From assembly GCA_038329555.1 (NCBI GenBank), contig JBBQNC010000197.1:1-7081 (forward strand): a DNA stretch of 7,081 nucleotides. The letters run 5' to 3'. The DNA is from JALYUA01 sp038329555. GTDB taxonomy: Bacteria; Acidobacteriota; Thermoanaerobaculia; UBA5066; Gp7-AA6. The notes beneath the pieces are model-generated. The model made no database searches. It was not told the origin of the DNA and saw only the letters and a list, made by a program, of their open reading frames with translations. Below are positions 1-5,714 of the stretch, piece by piece; the stretch's first letter is position 1; each line of letters opens with the position of its first letter. The position numbers were made by a program, and so were the translations under genes.

Positions 1-112
1 CTTCGCCGTTGGGCTTCCACGCTCCGGCCGGTTTCAGCGTCTCTTCCCCCGTCCACGTCCCCACGAGCCTCTCGAGCTTCCTGTGCGGATCGCCGGGCTT
101 CGGTACGTCCAT
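1..112 (-). CDS. DUF1579-like protein, N-terminal fragment
   Basis: This is the first 37 codons of a minus-strand gene that runs off the left edge. The peptide begins MDVPKPGDPHRKLERLVGTW and continues with TGEETLKPAGAWKPNGE. The pattern of a Pro/Gly lead, then H-x-x-L-x-x-L-V-G-T-W and T-G-E-E-T, is the usual opening of DUF1579 proteins, a small family of unknown function with a lipocalin-like beta-barrel flavour. The start is well supported: a GGGAGGTG Shine-Dalgarno sequence lies about six bases before the ATG. No signal peptide is visible, so the protein is probably cytoplasmic. Such genes often sit near DinB and ArsR/SRPBCC genes in environmental bacteria, as here. The family call rests on a short fragment recognised by eye. 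The start is more certain than the name. Confidence 0.68.
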   Translation of the reverse strand, partial: MDVPKPGDPHRKLERLVGTWTGEETLKPAGAWKPNGE

Positions 113-244
113 GAGCACACCTCCCTCGTCGGCCCGACCGCCGGCCCCGGGCCGATGCACGGCATGGGCCCTCGGAGACGAGTCCGCCGCGTGAGACAAC
201 TTTCCGGGAAGGGAGAGTGGGGAGGCGAGGCTGCCGGAGCGAGG

Positions 245-275
245 GCGGCGGCTCGCCCGAGGGCGAGAGCGCCGC
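245..275 (-). terminator. GC-rich hairpin downstream of the YXWGXW gene
   Basis: CTCGCCC (252-258) pairs with GGGCGAG (261-267) across a two-base loop. The outer arms GCGGCG (245-250) and CGCCGC (270-275) pair around a small 1/2-base internal loop. The hairpin lies about 25 bases past the stop codon of the minus-strand gene ending at 300. There is no T-run on the minus strand, so it is only a candidate terminator or 3'-end stabiliser. The rest of 113-299 shows nothing I recognise. Confidence 0.4.
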
Positions 276-299
276 ACTCTTCCGGGGATCGCTCAGGTG

Positions 300-767
300 T
301 TAGTGATGGTCTCGATCGTCATGATCGCGGTAATAGTCGCGATTGCGCTCGCGCGCGAGCTCGCGCTCGTGCTGACCCTGGTGCCGGCGCCACTCGCGCC
401 GCCGGCTGACTTCGTCGTCGACCACGACCTGCTGGTTGGACCAGTGACCGGGCTCGTAGATCGTCCCGCGCGACGTGCGAATGTAGCGGGCGGGAATCCA
501 GTACCCATCGGAAACCACGGGACGTTCCCACCGCCCGGGCACCCAGCGATAGCGGCCCCGGTCGTCCGCGTCGTAGAAGCCGGCGATCCACACGTAGTCG
601 GGCCCGGGCCGGACGACCCTCACTTCCCGACGCGGAGCGGGCGGCCGGCCGGTCGTGATCCGGACATGAAGCCCGGGGGGCAGGGGAATTTGCGGGACGG
701 CCGTGGCGGCGACGCCGCCGACCATTACTGCTGCCAGGACTGTCCTTTGAAATATTCTCAACGTCAT
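300..767 (-). CDS. Secreted YXWGXW-repeat protein
   Basis: This is a 155-residue predicted exported protein. Residues 1-23 form a signal peptide: a basic start MTLRIFQR, a hydrophobic core, and ATA before Val24. The mature part has spaced aromatic motifs typical of YXWGXW/WXXGXW repeat proteins: YVWIAGFY (58-65), YRWVPGRW (73-80), GYWIPARY (88-95) and IYEPGHW (103-109). These proteins are exported, often envelope-associated, and have no assigned biochemical role. The tail from about residue 117 is almost all Arg, Glu, Asp, His and Gln and ends DHDDRDHH, so it is probably disordered and might bind metal, though that is inference. I chose the ATG at 767 over one at 791 because GAAGGAG sits five bases before it and the signal peptide then starts properly. 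The upstream gene ends 13 bases earlier, with this Shine-Dalgarno sequence in the gap, so the two are probably co-transcribed. Confidence 0.8.
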   Translation of the reverse strand: MTLRIFQRTVLAAVMVGGVAATAVPQIPLPPGLHVRITTGRPPAPRREVRVVRPGPDYVWIAGFYDADDRGRYRWVPGRWERPVVSDGYWIPARYIRTSRGTIYEPGHWSNQQVVVDDEVSRRREWRRHQGQHERELARERNRDYYRDHDDRDHH

Positions 768-780
768 GGAAACTCCTTCG

Positions 781-918
781 TCAATGTTCAAGGAGTGAGC
801 AACCCGTGTGCCATGAGCCGCTCCGGTGGGCGGAGCCGAGCCGCCGGCGCCCGACGAGAAAGCTTGCGACGACCGCGACCACGATGGCGAGCCAGTTCAA
901 ATGGATGTTCGGCTGCAT
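781..918 (-). CDS. 45-residue single-TM microprotein, possible DUF1761 remnant
   Basis: This is a short reading frame with a strong AAAAGGAG Shine-Dalgarno sequence five bases before its ATG. The protein starts MQPNIHLNWLAIVVAVVASF, followed by LVG, then a basic stretch RRRLGSAHRSGSW and a stop after SLLEH. Residues 9-23 form one hydrophobic helix. The N-terminus resembles the first membrane helix of DUF1761 proteins, which are usually about 130-150 residues with several helices and continue with a Gly-Leu-Trp-Tyr type motif. Here that continuation is missing in all three frames, so this is either a gene cut short by deletion or a true small membrane protein. The next gene starts 13 bases after the stop. 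The DUF1761 comparison is from memory. The good ribosome-binding site is the firmest evidence that it is translated. Confidence 0.55.
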   Translation of the reverse strand: MQPNIHLNWLAIVVAVVASFLVGRRRLGSAHRSGSWHTGCSLLEH

Positions 919-999
919 GACTTCTCCTTTTCCGAATCGCGAGACGGGCAGGTTTCGGAAATAGTAGTCCGAACGCCGGAAGCCCTTCCCCAAGAAATC

Positions 1000-1041
1000 C
1001 CCTCTCCCCCGCGGTCGGGGGAGAGGGTCGGGGTGAGGGGG
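1000..1041. repeat. Palindromic CCCTCTCC-type intergenic repeat
   Basis: A perfect 11-bp inverted repeat, CCCTCTCCCCC (1000-1010) and GGGGGAGAGGG (1017-1027), has a six-base loop and is followed by TCGGGGTGAGGGGG (1028-1041). I recognise this layout, a CCCTCTCCC hairpin plus a GGGGTGAGGGG side arm, as a common dispersed intergenic element in many GC-rich genomes. It lies between the end of the ArsR-type gene and the microprotein gene and may also act as a transcription-ending hairpin, but it has no T-run. Confidence 0.75.
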
Positions 1042-1088
1042 ATCCCGGAGAAATCAGGAGCCCGCCGAAACGCTTTTCGTCTCACCCC

Positions 1089-1175
1089 ACATCCGCTCGC
1101 AGCGCGAGGAGTCTCCCGAGCGTCGCGAAGGTAGGAGCTCGCGCTGCGGGAGCCGAAGCGAAGCGAAGGCGACGG
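1089..1175 (-). repeat. Dispersed palindromic repeat, copy 1 (87 bp)
   Basis: This stretch matches 5834-5921 almost base for base: five substitutions and one single-base gap over 88 positions. It contains an 11-bp inverted repeat, CGCAGCGCGAG (1098-1108) with CTCGCGCTGCG (1138-1148), an inner GGAGTCTCC palindrome and a tail with reiterated GAAGC units. Read on the minus strand, it starts directly after the TAA of the ArsR-SRPBCC gene. It has no convincing coding content. It behaves like a REP/MITE-type element or a conserved 3'-end hairpin. I do not know a name for it. Confidence 0.85.
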
Positions 1176-1997
1176 TTATCGGCGTCCCGCCCGCTTCGGC
1201 GGACGCTCGGCGAAGGGGCGAAGTCCTTCGTCGAAGAGGAGGGTCCATCCACCGCGGAAGGAGGCCGCGCTCTTCGGCCCGACCCGTCCGACCAGAGAGT
1301 CCGTCAGCTTCAAGAGCGTGCCGCCGGCGGACGTCTCGGCCACGCTGATGTCGACCAGGGACGTCGCCGGGCCGCCATATTCCGGAAAGAGTCTTCCTTC
1401 CAGGAGAAGACGCTTGCGCCGGTCGATGGAGACGACGGTGTACCAGAGGACGCCCTCGCCGTTGCCAAAGTCCTCGTAGAGCCGGCCTCCCACCGACGGC
1501 TCCAGGACCATCCGTTTCGTTCTCGGGCTGGTGTGGAAGTCCTTTCGCCACCAGAGAGAGAGGTCCTGGATCAGGGCCTGCCAGACCCGATCGAGGGACG
1601 CCGAGATGGGGACATCGAGGGCCACCGAGACGATCTCCGCCACGTTCGGGGCCGCCGCTTTTCGGGGCGCCATGGTTCGGTCTCCTTTCGGTCTCGCCTC
1701 GATTCCGCTCTTCAACCGCAGCAGCCCGCTCGCCCACTGCGACTCGTAGGGTCTGACCCACCTCTCGTAGATCTCCTGGATCGGGGACGCATTCAGGTGG
1801 TTCCAGCGAACCCGGCCCTCGCGCCGAACGGCGACCAGCCCGGCCCGAGCCAGAACGCCCAGGTGCTTCATCGTCGCGAACCGCGAAACCGCGAACTGAT
1901 CCGCCAGCTCCCCGGTCGTCCTCGGCCGGTCCCGCAACAGGTCGAGGATCCTTCGGCGGGTCGGGTCCGCCAGGGCTCCCCACGTGTCGGCCTCCAT
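1176..1997 (-). CDS. ArsR-type HTH regulator fused to SRPBCC/AHSA1 domain
   Basis: This 273-residue protein has two domains. Residues 1 to about 95 are an ArsR-family winged helix: ADPTRRRILDLLRDRPRTTG, then a recognition helix near VSRFATMKHLGVLARAGLV (38-55) and a wing at VRREGRVRWNHLN (57-69). It has no cysteines in this part and no metal-binding signature, so it is unlikely to sense metals. Residues about 120-265 are an SRPBCC/AHSA1 fold, which usually forms a hydrophobic ligand pocket: DVPISASLDRVWQALIQDLS, then WW, the G-E-G-V-L-W-Y strand and the closing helix GGWTLLFDEGL. These two domains are commonly encoded by adjacent genes. At the junction, Met109 is preceded eight bases away by AAGGAG, so a separate SRPBCC protein might also be made. 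The ATG at 1997 is the only ATG in frame near the HTH. It lacks a Shine-Dalgarno sequence and may be leaderless. Autorepression is likely from the palindrome over the start. Confidence 0.9.
   Translation of the reverse strand: MEADTWGALADPTRRRILDLLRDRPRTTGELADQFAVSRFATMKHLGVLARAGLVAVRREGRVRWNHLNASPIQEIYERWVRPYESQWASGLLRLKSGIEARPKGDRTMAPRKAAAPNVAEIVSVALDVPISASLDRVWQALIQDLSLWWRKDFHTSPRTKRMVLEPSVGGRLYEDFGNGEGVLWYTVVSIDRRKRLLLEGRLFPEYGGPATSLVDISVAETSAGGTLLKLTDSLVGRVGPKSAASFRGGWTLLFDEGLRPFAERPPKRAGRR
1682..1687 (-). promoter_or_regulatory. Internal ribosome-binding site at the ArsR/SRPBCC junction
   Basis: On the minus strand AAGGAG lies eight bases before an in-frame ATG at 1673-1671, inside the fused gene. 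The codons covering it give the residues RPKGDRT just before Met109, which is where the linker between the two domains falls. It looks like the ribosome-binding site of a formerly separate SRPBCC gene. Whether it is still used cannot be told from sequence. Confidence 0.55.
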
Positions 1998-2019
1998 ATG
2001 TGACCATAAGGTAACATAT
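1996..2019. promoter_or_regulatory. Palindromic operator overlapping the ArsR-type start codon
   Basis: On the minus strand the half-sites ATATGTTACC and GGTCACATAT are separated by TTAT. Nine of ten positions are complementary. The last two bases of the palindrome are the first two of the ATG at 1997. It is an AT-rich island in otherwise GC-rich DNA and has the size and symmetry expected for a dimeric ArsR-type repressor. GATATA/TATATG immediately upstream could be a -10 element. I see no good -35. Confidence 0.7.
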
Positions 2020-2040
2020 ATCGAAGTCGGCGGAGCGGCT

Positions 2041-2090
2041 CGTCCCGGTATCGCGGCTCCGGCCGGGCTTTGCGGGACGACTCCGCGATA
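2041..2090. other. Two interleaved inverted repeats (pseudoknot-capable)
   Basis: CGTCCCG (2041-2047) is complementary to CGGGACG (2073-2079), and TATCGCGG (2049-2056) is complementary to CCGCGATA (2083-2090). The arms are ordered 1-2-1'-2', so both stems together would make a pseudoknot. The stretch is non-coding, upstream of both the ArsR-type gene (minus) and the DinB gene (plus). Its function is unknown and chance is possible. Confidence 0.4.
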
Positions 2091-2132
2091 GAGTTCGCGG
2101 CGGTCGGATTGAGAGAGGGTTTTCGGTTTTCA

Positions 2133-2165
2133 GTCAGTTTCTAGAACCAACAACTGGAAACTGAC
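2133..2165. repeat. 33-bp inverted repeat upstream of DinB gene
   Basis: GTCAGTTTC (2133-2141) and GAAACTGAC (2157-2165) are perfect 9-bp arms around a 15-base centre. Two more pairs, AG with CT, form inside a single mismatch. The stretch is AT-richer than its surroundings. It resembles the CAGTTTC/GAAACTG simple palindromic repeats scattered in some environmental genomes. It lies about 40 bases before the DinB start and is too far away to mask its ribosome-binding site directly. Confidence 0.5.
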
Positions 2166-2207
2166 GACGGACAACGCCCGCGACTCAAGGCGAAAACGAG
2201 GTGAACC

Positions 2208-2693
2208 GTGAATACCCGCGAATACTTTTCGCAGTGCTTCAAGGCGGAGAAGCCCAAGTTCGTGCGCGTCCTCCGGGCCGTGCCCGCGGAGCAGTGCTCC
2301 TACCGTCCCCACGACCGGTCGACGTGCGCCGGCGACCTGGTCTGGCTGCTGGCGAGCGAGCTTCGGGACGCCTGCGAGGTCGTCGATCGCGGGGAAATCA
2401 ACTACGTCCAGACGCCAGCGCCCGGGGCCGTCCAGGATTCGGTCGCCGCGTACGAGAAGAACGCCGCAGAACTCGAAACGAGGCTGGCGGGTCTGGACGA
2501 CGGCGCCTGGGAACGAAAAGCGCTCTTTCTCATGGACGGAAAGGTCGTCTGGGAGACGACCCTCGGGGACATGCTCTGGGGCTTCCTGTTCGACGCGATC
2601 CACCATCGGGGCCAGCTTTCCGCGTACCTGAGGCCGATGGGAGCGAAGGTTCCCGCCATCTACGGGCCGTCCGCCGACGATCCCGGGCCGTAG
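2208..2693 (+). CDS. DinB-family protein (cytoplasmic)
   Basis: This is a 161-residue protein of the DinB/YfiT-like four-helix-bundle superfamily, whose members often bind a divalent metal through three histidines. Several members act as thiol transferases, but the substrate here is unknown. The C-terminal signature is clear: FDAIHHRGQLSAYLRPMG (128-145), then VPAIYGPS (148-155). His132 and His133 would be the usual second and third ligand area. The helix that normally carries the first ligand His reads DLVWLLASEL (43-52), with Leu where His is common, so metal binding may be altered or use His35. The start is GTG at 2208, with GAGGTG ending four bases before it. A GTG at 2201 is in another frame. 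There is no signal peptide, so the protein is cytosolic. It faces a second, exported DinB-like gene. I am sure of the superfamily but not of the activity. Confidence 0.85.
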   Translation: MNTREYFSQCFKAEKPKFVRVLRAVPAEQCSYRPHDRSTCAGDLVWLLASELRDACEVVDRGEINYVQTPAPGAVQDSVAAYEKNAAELETRLAGLDDGAWERKALFLMDGKVVWETTLGDMLWGFLFDAIHHRGQLSAYLRPMGAKVPAIYGPSADDPGP

Positions 2694-2712
2694 ACGGTCT
2701 CGGCGGATGTAG

Positions 2713-2735
2713 CGGCCCCCGCAAGGAGGGGGCCG
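2713..2735. terminator. Shared hairpin between convergent DinB genes
   Basis: CGGCCCCC (2713-2720) and GGGGGCCG (2728-2735) form a perfect 8-bp GC stem with the loop GCAAGGA. It lies 19 bases past the stop of the plus-strand DinB gene and 18 bases past the stop of the minus-strand one. That position suits a bidirectional terminator, although no T-run follows on either strand. Confidence 0.6.
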
Positions 2736-2753
2736 TGGGTCATCCGTTACGCG

Positions 2754-3356
2754 CTACTTCCTGGGAAAGTTCGGGTCCGCCTTGACCTCCAGGATCTGCT
2801 TCGTGTGCCGGTCGCTGTGGGCCGCGACGAACAGGATCCATTCGTAGGCGTCGAGCTTCTTGCCGATCGGGCTGTCAGTCGCGTGCGCCCGCCGGTCGTC
2901 GTGCTCCTTCAGGAGGGTCTCCGTCTTCGCTCGGGCCTCGGCGAAGTGCTTGACCGCCACTTCCGGCGAGCCGAAGCGGTTGGTCGGCTTCAACTGCTCG
3001 GGGGCCTGGGCCTTCTGGCTCCGGTCGGGGATCGCCTTGAGCACCAGCGCGTCGATCGCCGCGACGTCTTCTCCCTCGGCCCGGGGCGGGGCCTTGAGAA
3101 CCTGTTCCTCGATCATCCCGCGCAGGAGATCCTCGGCCGCGGCGATGTGCTCGGCCACTTCGGCGACGGACCAGCGGTCCGGCGCGGCCTTGAAGTTCCA
3201 CTGGGCCTCGGTGAGGCCCGCCGTCGCGTCCAGCACGCCCTGCCGGGTGCTCTCGAGGTACTTCATCGCCTTGTCGCGCTCGGCGGGCGTCAACGTTTGA
3301 GCGGACGCGGACGCGGCCGCGGAGGCCAGGAGAATCGTCGCGAAGATCCGTCTCAT
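2754..3356 (-). CDS. Secreted DinB-family protein
   Basis: This is a 200-residue exported DinB-superfamily protein. Residues 1-19 form a signal peptide: MRRIF, a hydrophobic Ala/Leu core, and ASA before Gln20. The mature part has the DinB layout: a first helix with AERDKAMKYLESTRQGVLDA, then WNFKAAPDRWSVAEVAEHIA with the first ligand His70, and a late helix with AAHSDRHTKQI carrying His180 and His184. All three expected metal ligands are present, unlike in the neighbouring DinB gene. It probably acts in the periplasm; its substrate is unknown. The ATG at 3356 is preceded by GAGGGGAGC, and the signal peptide fits that start, so the open frame extending further upstream is not coding. It converges on the other DinB gene. 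Confidence 0.88.
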   Translation of the reverse strand: MRRIFATILLASAAASASAQTLTPAERDKAMKYLESTRQGVLDATAGLTEAQWNFKAAPDRWSVAEVAEHIAAAEDLLRGMIEEQVLKAPPRAEGEDVAAIDALVLKAIPDRSQKAQAPEQLKPTNRFGSPEVAVKHFAEARAKTETLLKEHDDRRAHATDSPIGKKLDAYEWILFVAAHSDRHTKQILEVKADPNFPRK

Positions 3357-3729
3357 GATGCTCCCCTCTGTTGCGCCGTTTCCGGCGGACTCGATTCGGA
3401 TGACGCCGTATACCACGGTGCCCGCGCCGCGGGCCGGGAACGCGGCGGCGCCCCGGAGGATTCCCGAAGATCGCGGAAAGAAAAGAAATTGCAAGGCGCC
3501 CCGTGTGAAACGGATCAGGCGTTCTGCGCGTATTACTGAACAGAGTCGCTTCCCTCCATACCAGCCCGCCAACTCCTCCGCAGCAGCGGAGCCTCGTCCG
3601 TAATCGTCGCGCCTCCTGAGTCGTCGAATCGGTACCGGGCGCGGGCCTTCCGGTCGGCATGACTCGTGCCTCTCCGCGCCGTTCAGATATTCGTCGGGCG
3701 CGGGCAGGGTCCCGTGATACAGGAACGCC
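3357..3729. other. Intergenic region between divergent secreted DinB and ASST-like genes
   Basis: This is a 373-base gap between two divergent start codons, so it should hold both promoters. A short AT-rich patch with A/G runs (about 3476-3496) and TTGCAA on the minus strand is the only promoter-like spot, and I cannot place a paired -10 with confidence. No hairpin, repeat or convincing small gene stands out. Open frames here have no ribosome-binding site or family likeness. Confidence 0.5.
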
Positions 3730-5535
3730 ATGCATTGGATCGACGTTCGAAAATCCGAGAGCCGGAGCGCGCGCCCGACACACGGATGGGCGCGAGCGCC
3801 ATGGCTGATGCTCCTCATCGTGCTGGGCGCGCGCCCGGTCGCGGCCATGGACGTGACCCTCGTATCCAAGACGGTGGGCCCGGTACCGGTCGGCGTGCTG
3901 GTCACCTTCAAGGCGGAGGTCTCGGGGCCGCGCTCGGGCGCGCTCTGGTACCGGTTCCGCGTGCGCGAGACCAACGGGGACTATCGGATGATCCGCGACT
4001 ACGGCCCGCTCGACTCCCTCGACTGGACGGCGGTCGAGTCCGAAGGCGAGTACGAGATGGAGTTGTCGGTCCGGGACCGTAAGACCGGCGAGACGCGCGA
4101 AGCCCGGTCCGCGGTGCGATTCGAGCCGCGTGTGAAGGACCAGGTCGCCGTCAGCCAGACCGCCCATCCCCTCGTCGTTCTGTTCAGCGCACCCGGGTGC
4201 GAAGCCGGAAGCGCGCGCGTCGAGTACGTGGCGGCAGGCGCGGGCGTTCTCAATACGGTCTGGAAGCCCTGTCAGGGACGTCGCACCCTGAATTTTCTGC
4301 TCGGGGCCCTGCGGCCGCAGACCATCTATTCCGCCACCCTCGTGACGGAGCGACCGAGCTCGCGCGTCAGCTCGGTTCCGGTGACGTTCTCGACGGGTTT
4401 CGGCCCGGCGGACGTGCCCTCGCCGACACCGCTCCGGGCGGCGCGCCTGACGTCTCAGGGCGTGCTCCTTCAGGCCAACCTGTTCAGCCGGAGTACGGCA
4501 ACGGACTTGAGCGGCAACCTGCTGTGGTACGGGCCATCCGATCTCACGTACGTCACGCGCCCGGAGATCGGTGGGAAGTTCTTCGGGCTCATCGTCGCCG
4601 GAGTCGATCCCGCTCGCGACGTCGTCCGCGAGTTCGACCTCACCGGGATGACCGTCTCGGAGACCAATGTGGCGCGTGTCAACGAGCAGCTCGCGCTGCT
4701 CGGGACGCGGCCGATCAGCGGTTTCCATCACGAGGCGACGAGGCTTCCCGACGGTAAATTGCTCGTCCTCGCCAACGTCGAGCAGATCCTGACGGACGTC
4801 CAGGGGACCGGGCCCGTGGACGTGATCGGGGACATGATCGTCGTGCTCGACCGCGACCTTCGCGTCGTCTGGACCTGGGACACTTTCGATCATCTCGATC
4901 CGTCGCGCGCCGCTCTGCTCGGCGAGACCTGCGAGACGGGCGGGTGTCCGCCTCATTACCTGAGCGCCGCGGCGAACGACTGGACGCACGGAAACGCGCT
5001 GCAGAGGACGCCGGACGGCAACCTTCTCTTCTCGATTCGCCACCAGGACTGGGTGGTCAAGATCGACTACCAGGATGGCGTTGGAACCGGCCGGATCGTG
5101 TGGAAGCTCGGAAAAGACGGTGACTTCGCCCTGGAGCCGGGCGGCGCGTGGTTCTCGCATCAGCACGACGCCCGGATCGACGCCCGGGATCCCTCGAGCG
5201 TCACGTTGTTTGACAACGGAAACACCCGCATCGCCTTTGCGCCCGGAGAAACGAGCCGCGGCCTCACCATCCGGCTCGACGAGGCGGGGAAGACCGCCCG
5301 CGTCGTCGTCGATACCGATCTCCAGGTCTTCGCGTTCGCGCTCGGGTCGGCGCAGAGGCTGAACGACGGCGGATACCACTTCAACGCGGGGTGGGTCATC
5401 GATCCGGCCGCGCCCGCGAGTCCCTTCGCCTATTCCATCGAGACCGATGCGGCCGGAAACATCGTGTACTCCATCCGGACGCCGGGGCTCGTTTACCGAT
5501 CCTTCCGGATGCAGAACCTGGACAGCGGGGAGTAG
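3730..5535 (+). CDS. Secreted arylsulfotransferase (ASST)-like protein
   Basis: This 601-residue exported protein matches the arylsulfotransferase (ASST) beta-propeller family, whose members move sulfate from one phenolic ester to another through a sulfated histidine. Residues 1-39 form a signal peptide with a long basic front and the core WLMLLIVLGARPVAA. Residues about 41-133 look like an Ig-like beta domain and about 134-222 like a second beta domain; both assignments are weak. The propeller runs from about 230 to the end. Family active-site patterns are present: GFHHEATRLPDGK (331-343, His333/334), DWTHGNAL (417-424, His420), SIRHQDWVVKID (435-446, Arg437) and FSHQHDARI (475-483, His479, the likely sulfated residue). 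The 17-residue step from His420 to Arg437 is close to the E. coli enzyme as I recall it. Cysteines 157/181 and 401/406 could form disulfides outside the cytoplasm. The ATG at 3730 has AGGA five bases before it and an in-frame stop just upstream. No partner gene is nearby; the substrate is unknown. Confidence 0.87.
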   Translation: MHWIDVRKSESRSARPTHGWARAPWLMLLIVLGARPVAAMDVTLVSKTVGPVPVGVLVTFKAEVSGPRSGALWYRFRVRETNGDYRMIRDYGPLDSLDWTAVESEGEYEMELSVRDRKTGETREARSAVRFEPRVKDQVAVSQTAHPLVVLFSAPGCEAGSARVEYVAAGAGVLNTVWKPCQGRRTLNFLLGALRPQTIYSATLVTERPSSRVSSVPVTFSTGFGPADVPSPTPLRAARLTSQGVLLQANLFSRSTATDLSGNLLWYGPSDLTYVTRPEIGGKFFGLIVAGVDPARDVVREFDLTGMTVSETNVARVNEQLALLGTRPISGFHHEATRLPDGKLLVLANVEQILTDVQGTGPVDVIGDMIVVLDRDLRVVWTWDTFDHLDPSRAALLGETCETGGCPPHYLSAAANDWTHGNALQRTPDGNLLFSIRHQDWVVKIDYQDGVGTGRIVWKLGKDGDFALEPGGAWFSHQHDARIDARDPSSVTLFDNGNTRIAFAPGETSRGLTIRLDEAGKTARVVVDTDLQVFAFALGSAQRLNDGGYHFNAGWVIDPAAPASPFAYSIETDAAGNIVYSIRTPGLVYRSFRMQNLDSGE

Positions 5536-5546
5536 GGAGCGAGATA

Positions 5547-5586
5547 GATCGGGGGATCGGGGGATCGGGTGATCGGGAGATCGGAC
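5547..5586. repeat. 8-bp tandem repeat (GATCGGGN), five units
   Basis: GATC recurs exactly every eight bases at 5547, 5555, 5563, 5571 and 5579. The units read GATCGGGG, GATCGGGG, GATCGGGT, GATCGGGA and GATCGGAC. It begins 11 bases after the stop of the ASST-like gene. This is a microsatellite-like array whose copy number may vary. Confidence 0.9.
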
Positions 5587-5633
5587 GGAGGCCCCGGACT
5601 CGGCACTCTCGCCGCGGTGTTTGGAACGATCTG

Positions 5634-5653
5634 ACGCGCGCTCGCGCGCGCGT
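5634..5653. repeat. Alternating CG near-palindrome
   Basis: This is a 20-base run of almost pure alternating C and G beginning ACGCGCG and ending GCGCGT, with one T interrupting near the middle. It can fold on itself and is the kind of sequence prone to left-handed DNA. No function is evident. Confidence 0.5.
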
Positions 5654-5674
5654 CTATCCGGCCATCGGCGGCAG

Positions 5675-5714
5675 ATCGGGTCATCGGGCCATCGGGCCAT
5701 CGGGTCATCTGGGA
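5675..5714. repeat. 8-bp tandem repeat (ATCGGGYC), five units
   Basis: ATC recurs every eight bases at 5675, 5683, 5691, 5699 and 5707. The units read ATCGGGTC, ATCGGGCC, ATCGGGCC, ATCGGGTC and a degraded ATCTGGGA. It shares period and core with the array at 5547 and so is probably the same repeat type, with GATC drifted to CATC. Confidence 0.85.

Noticed and set aside
1054..2007. A 317-codon minus-strand frame starting MVTYGGRHVG.
   Set aside because: It is an out-of-frame overlap with the ArsR-SRPBCC gene and has no recognisable domain. The ATG lies inside the palindrome and gives a Pro/Gly/Arg-rich product.
3604..3729. A minus-strand peptide FLYHGTLPAPDEYLNG upstream of the ASST-like gene that looks protein-like.
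   Set aside because: It has no ribosome-binding site, dissolves into Arg-rich sequence on both sides, and I recognise no family. It could be a remnant but cannot be supported.
2754..3974. A 406-codon open frame on the minus strand starting at 3974.
   Set aside because: Only the last 200 codons are coding: a ribosome-binding site and signal peptide begin at 3356. The upstream part is low-complexity Arg/Pro/Ser sequence that overlaps the start of the ASST-like gene.
2875..5700. A 941-codon open frame on the minus strand.
   Set aside because: It is antisense to the whole ASST-like gene, extremely Arg/Asp/Gly-rich, and has no domain pattern. Long antisense frames are expected in GC-rich DNA.
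5547..5714. The spaced 8-bp arrays considered as a CRISPR array.
   Set aside because: The units are directly abutting with no spacers and are far too short. They are simple tandem repeats.
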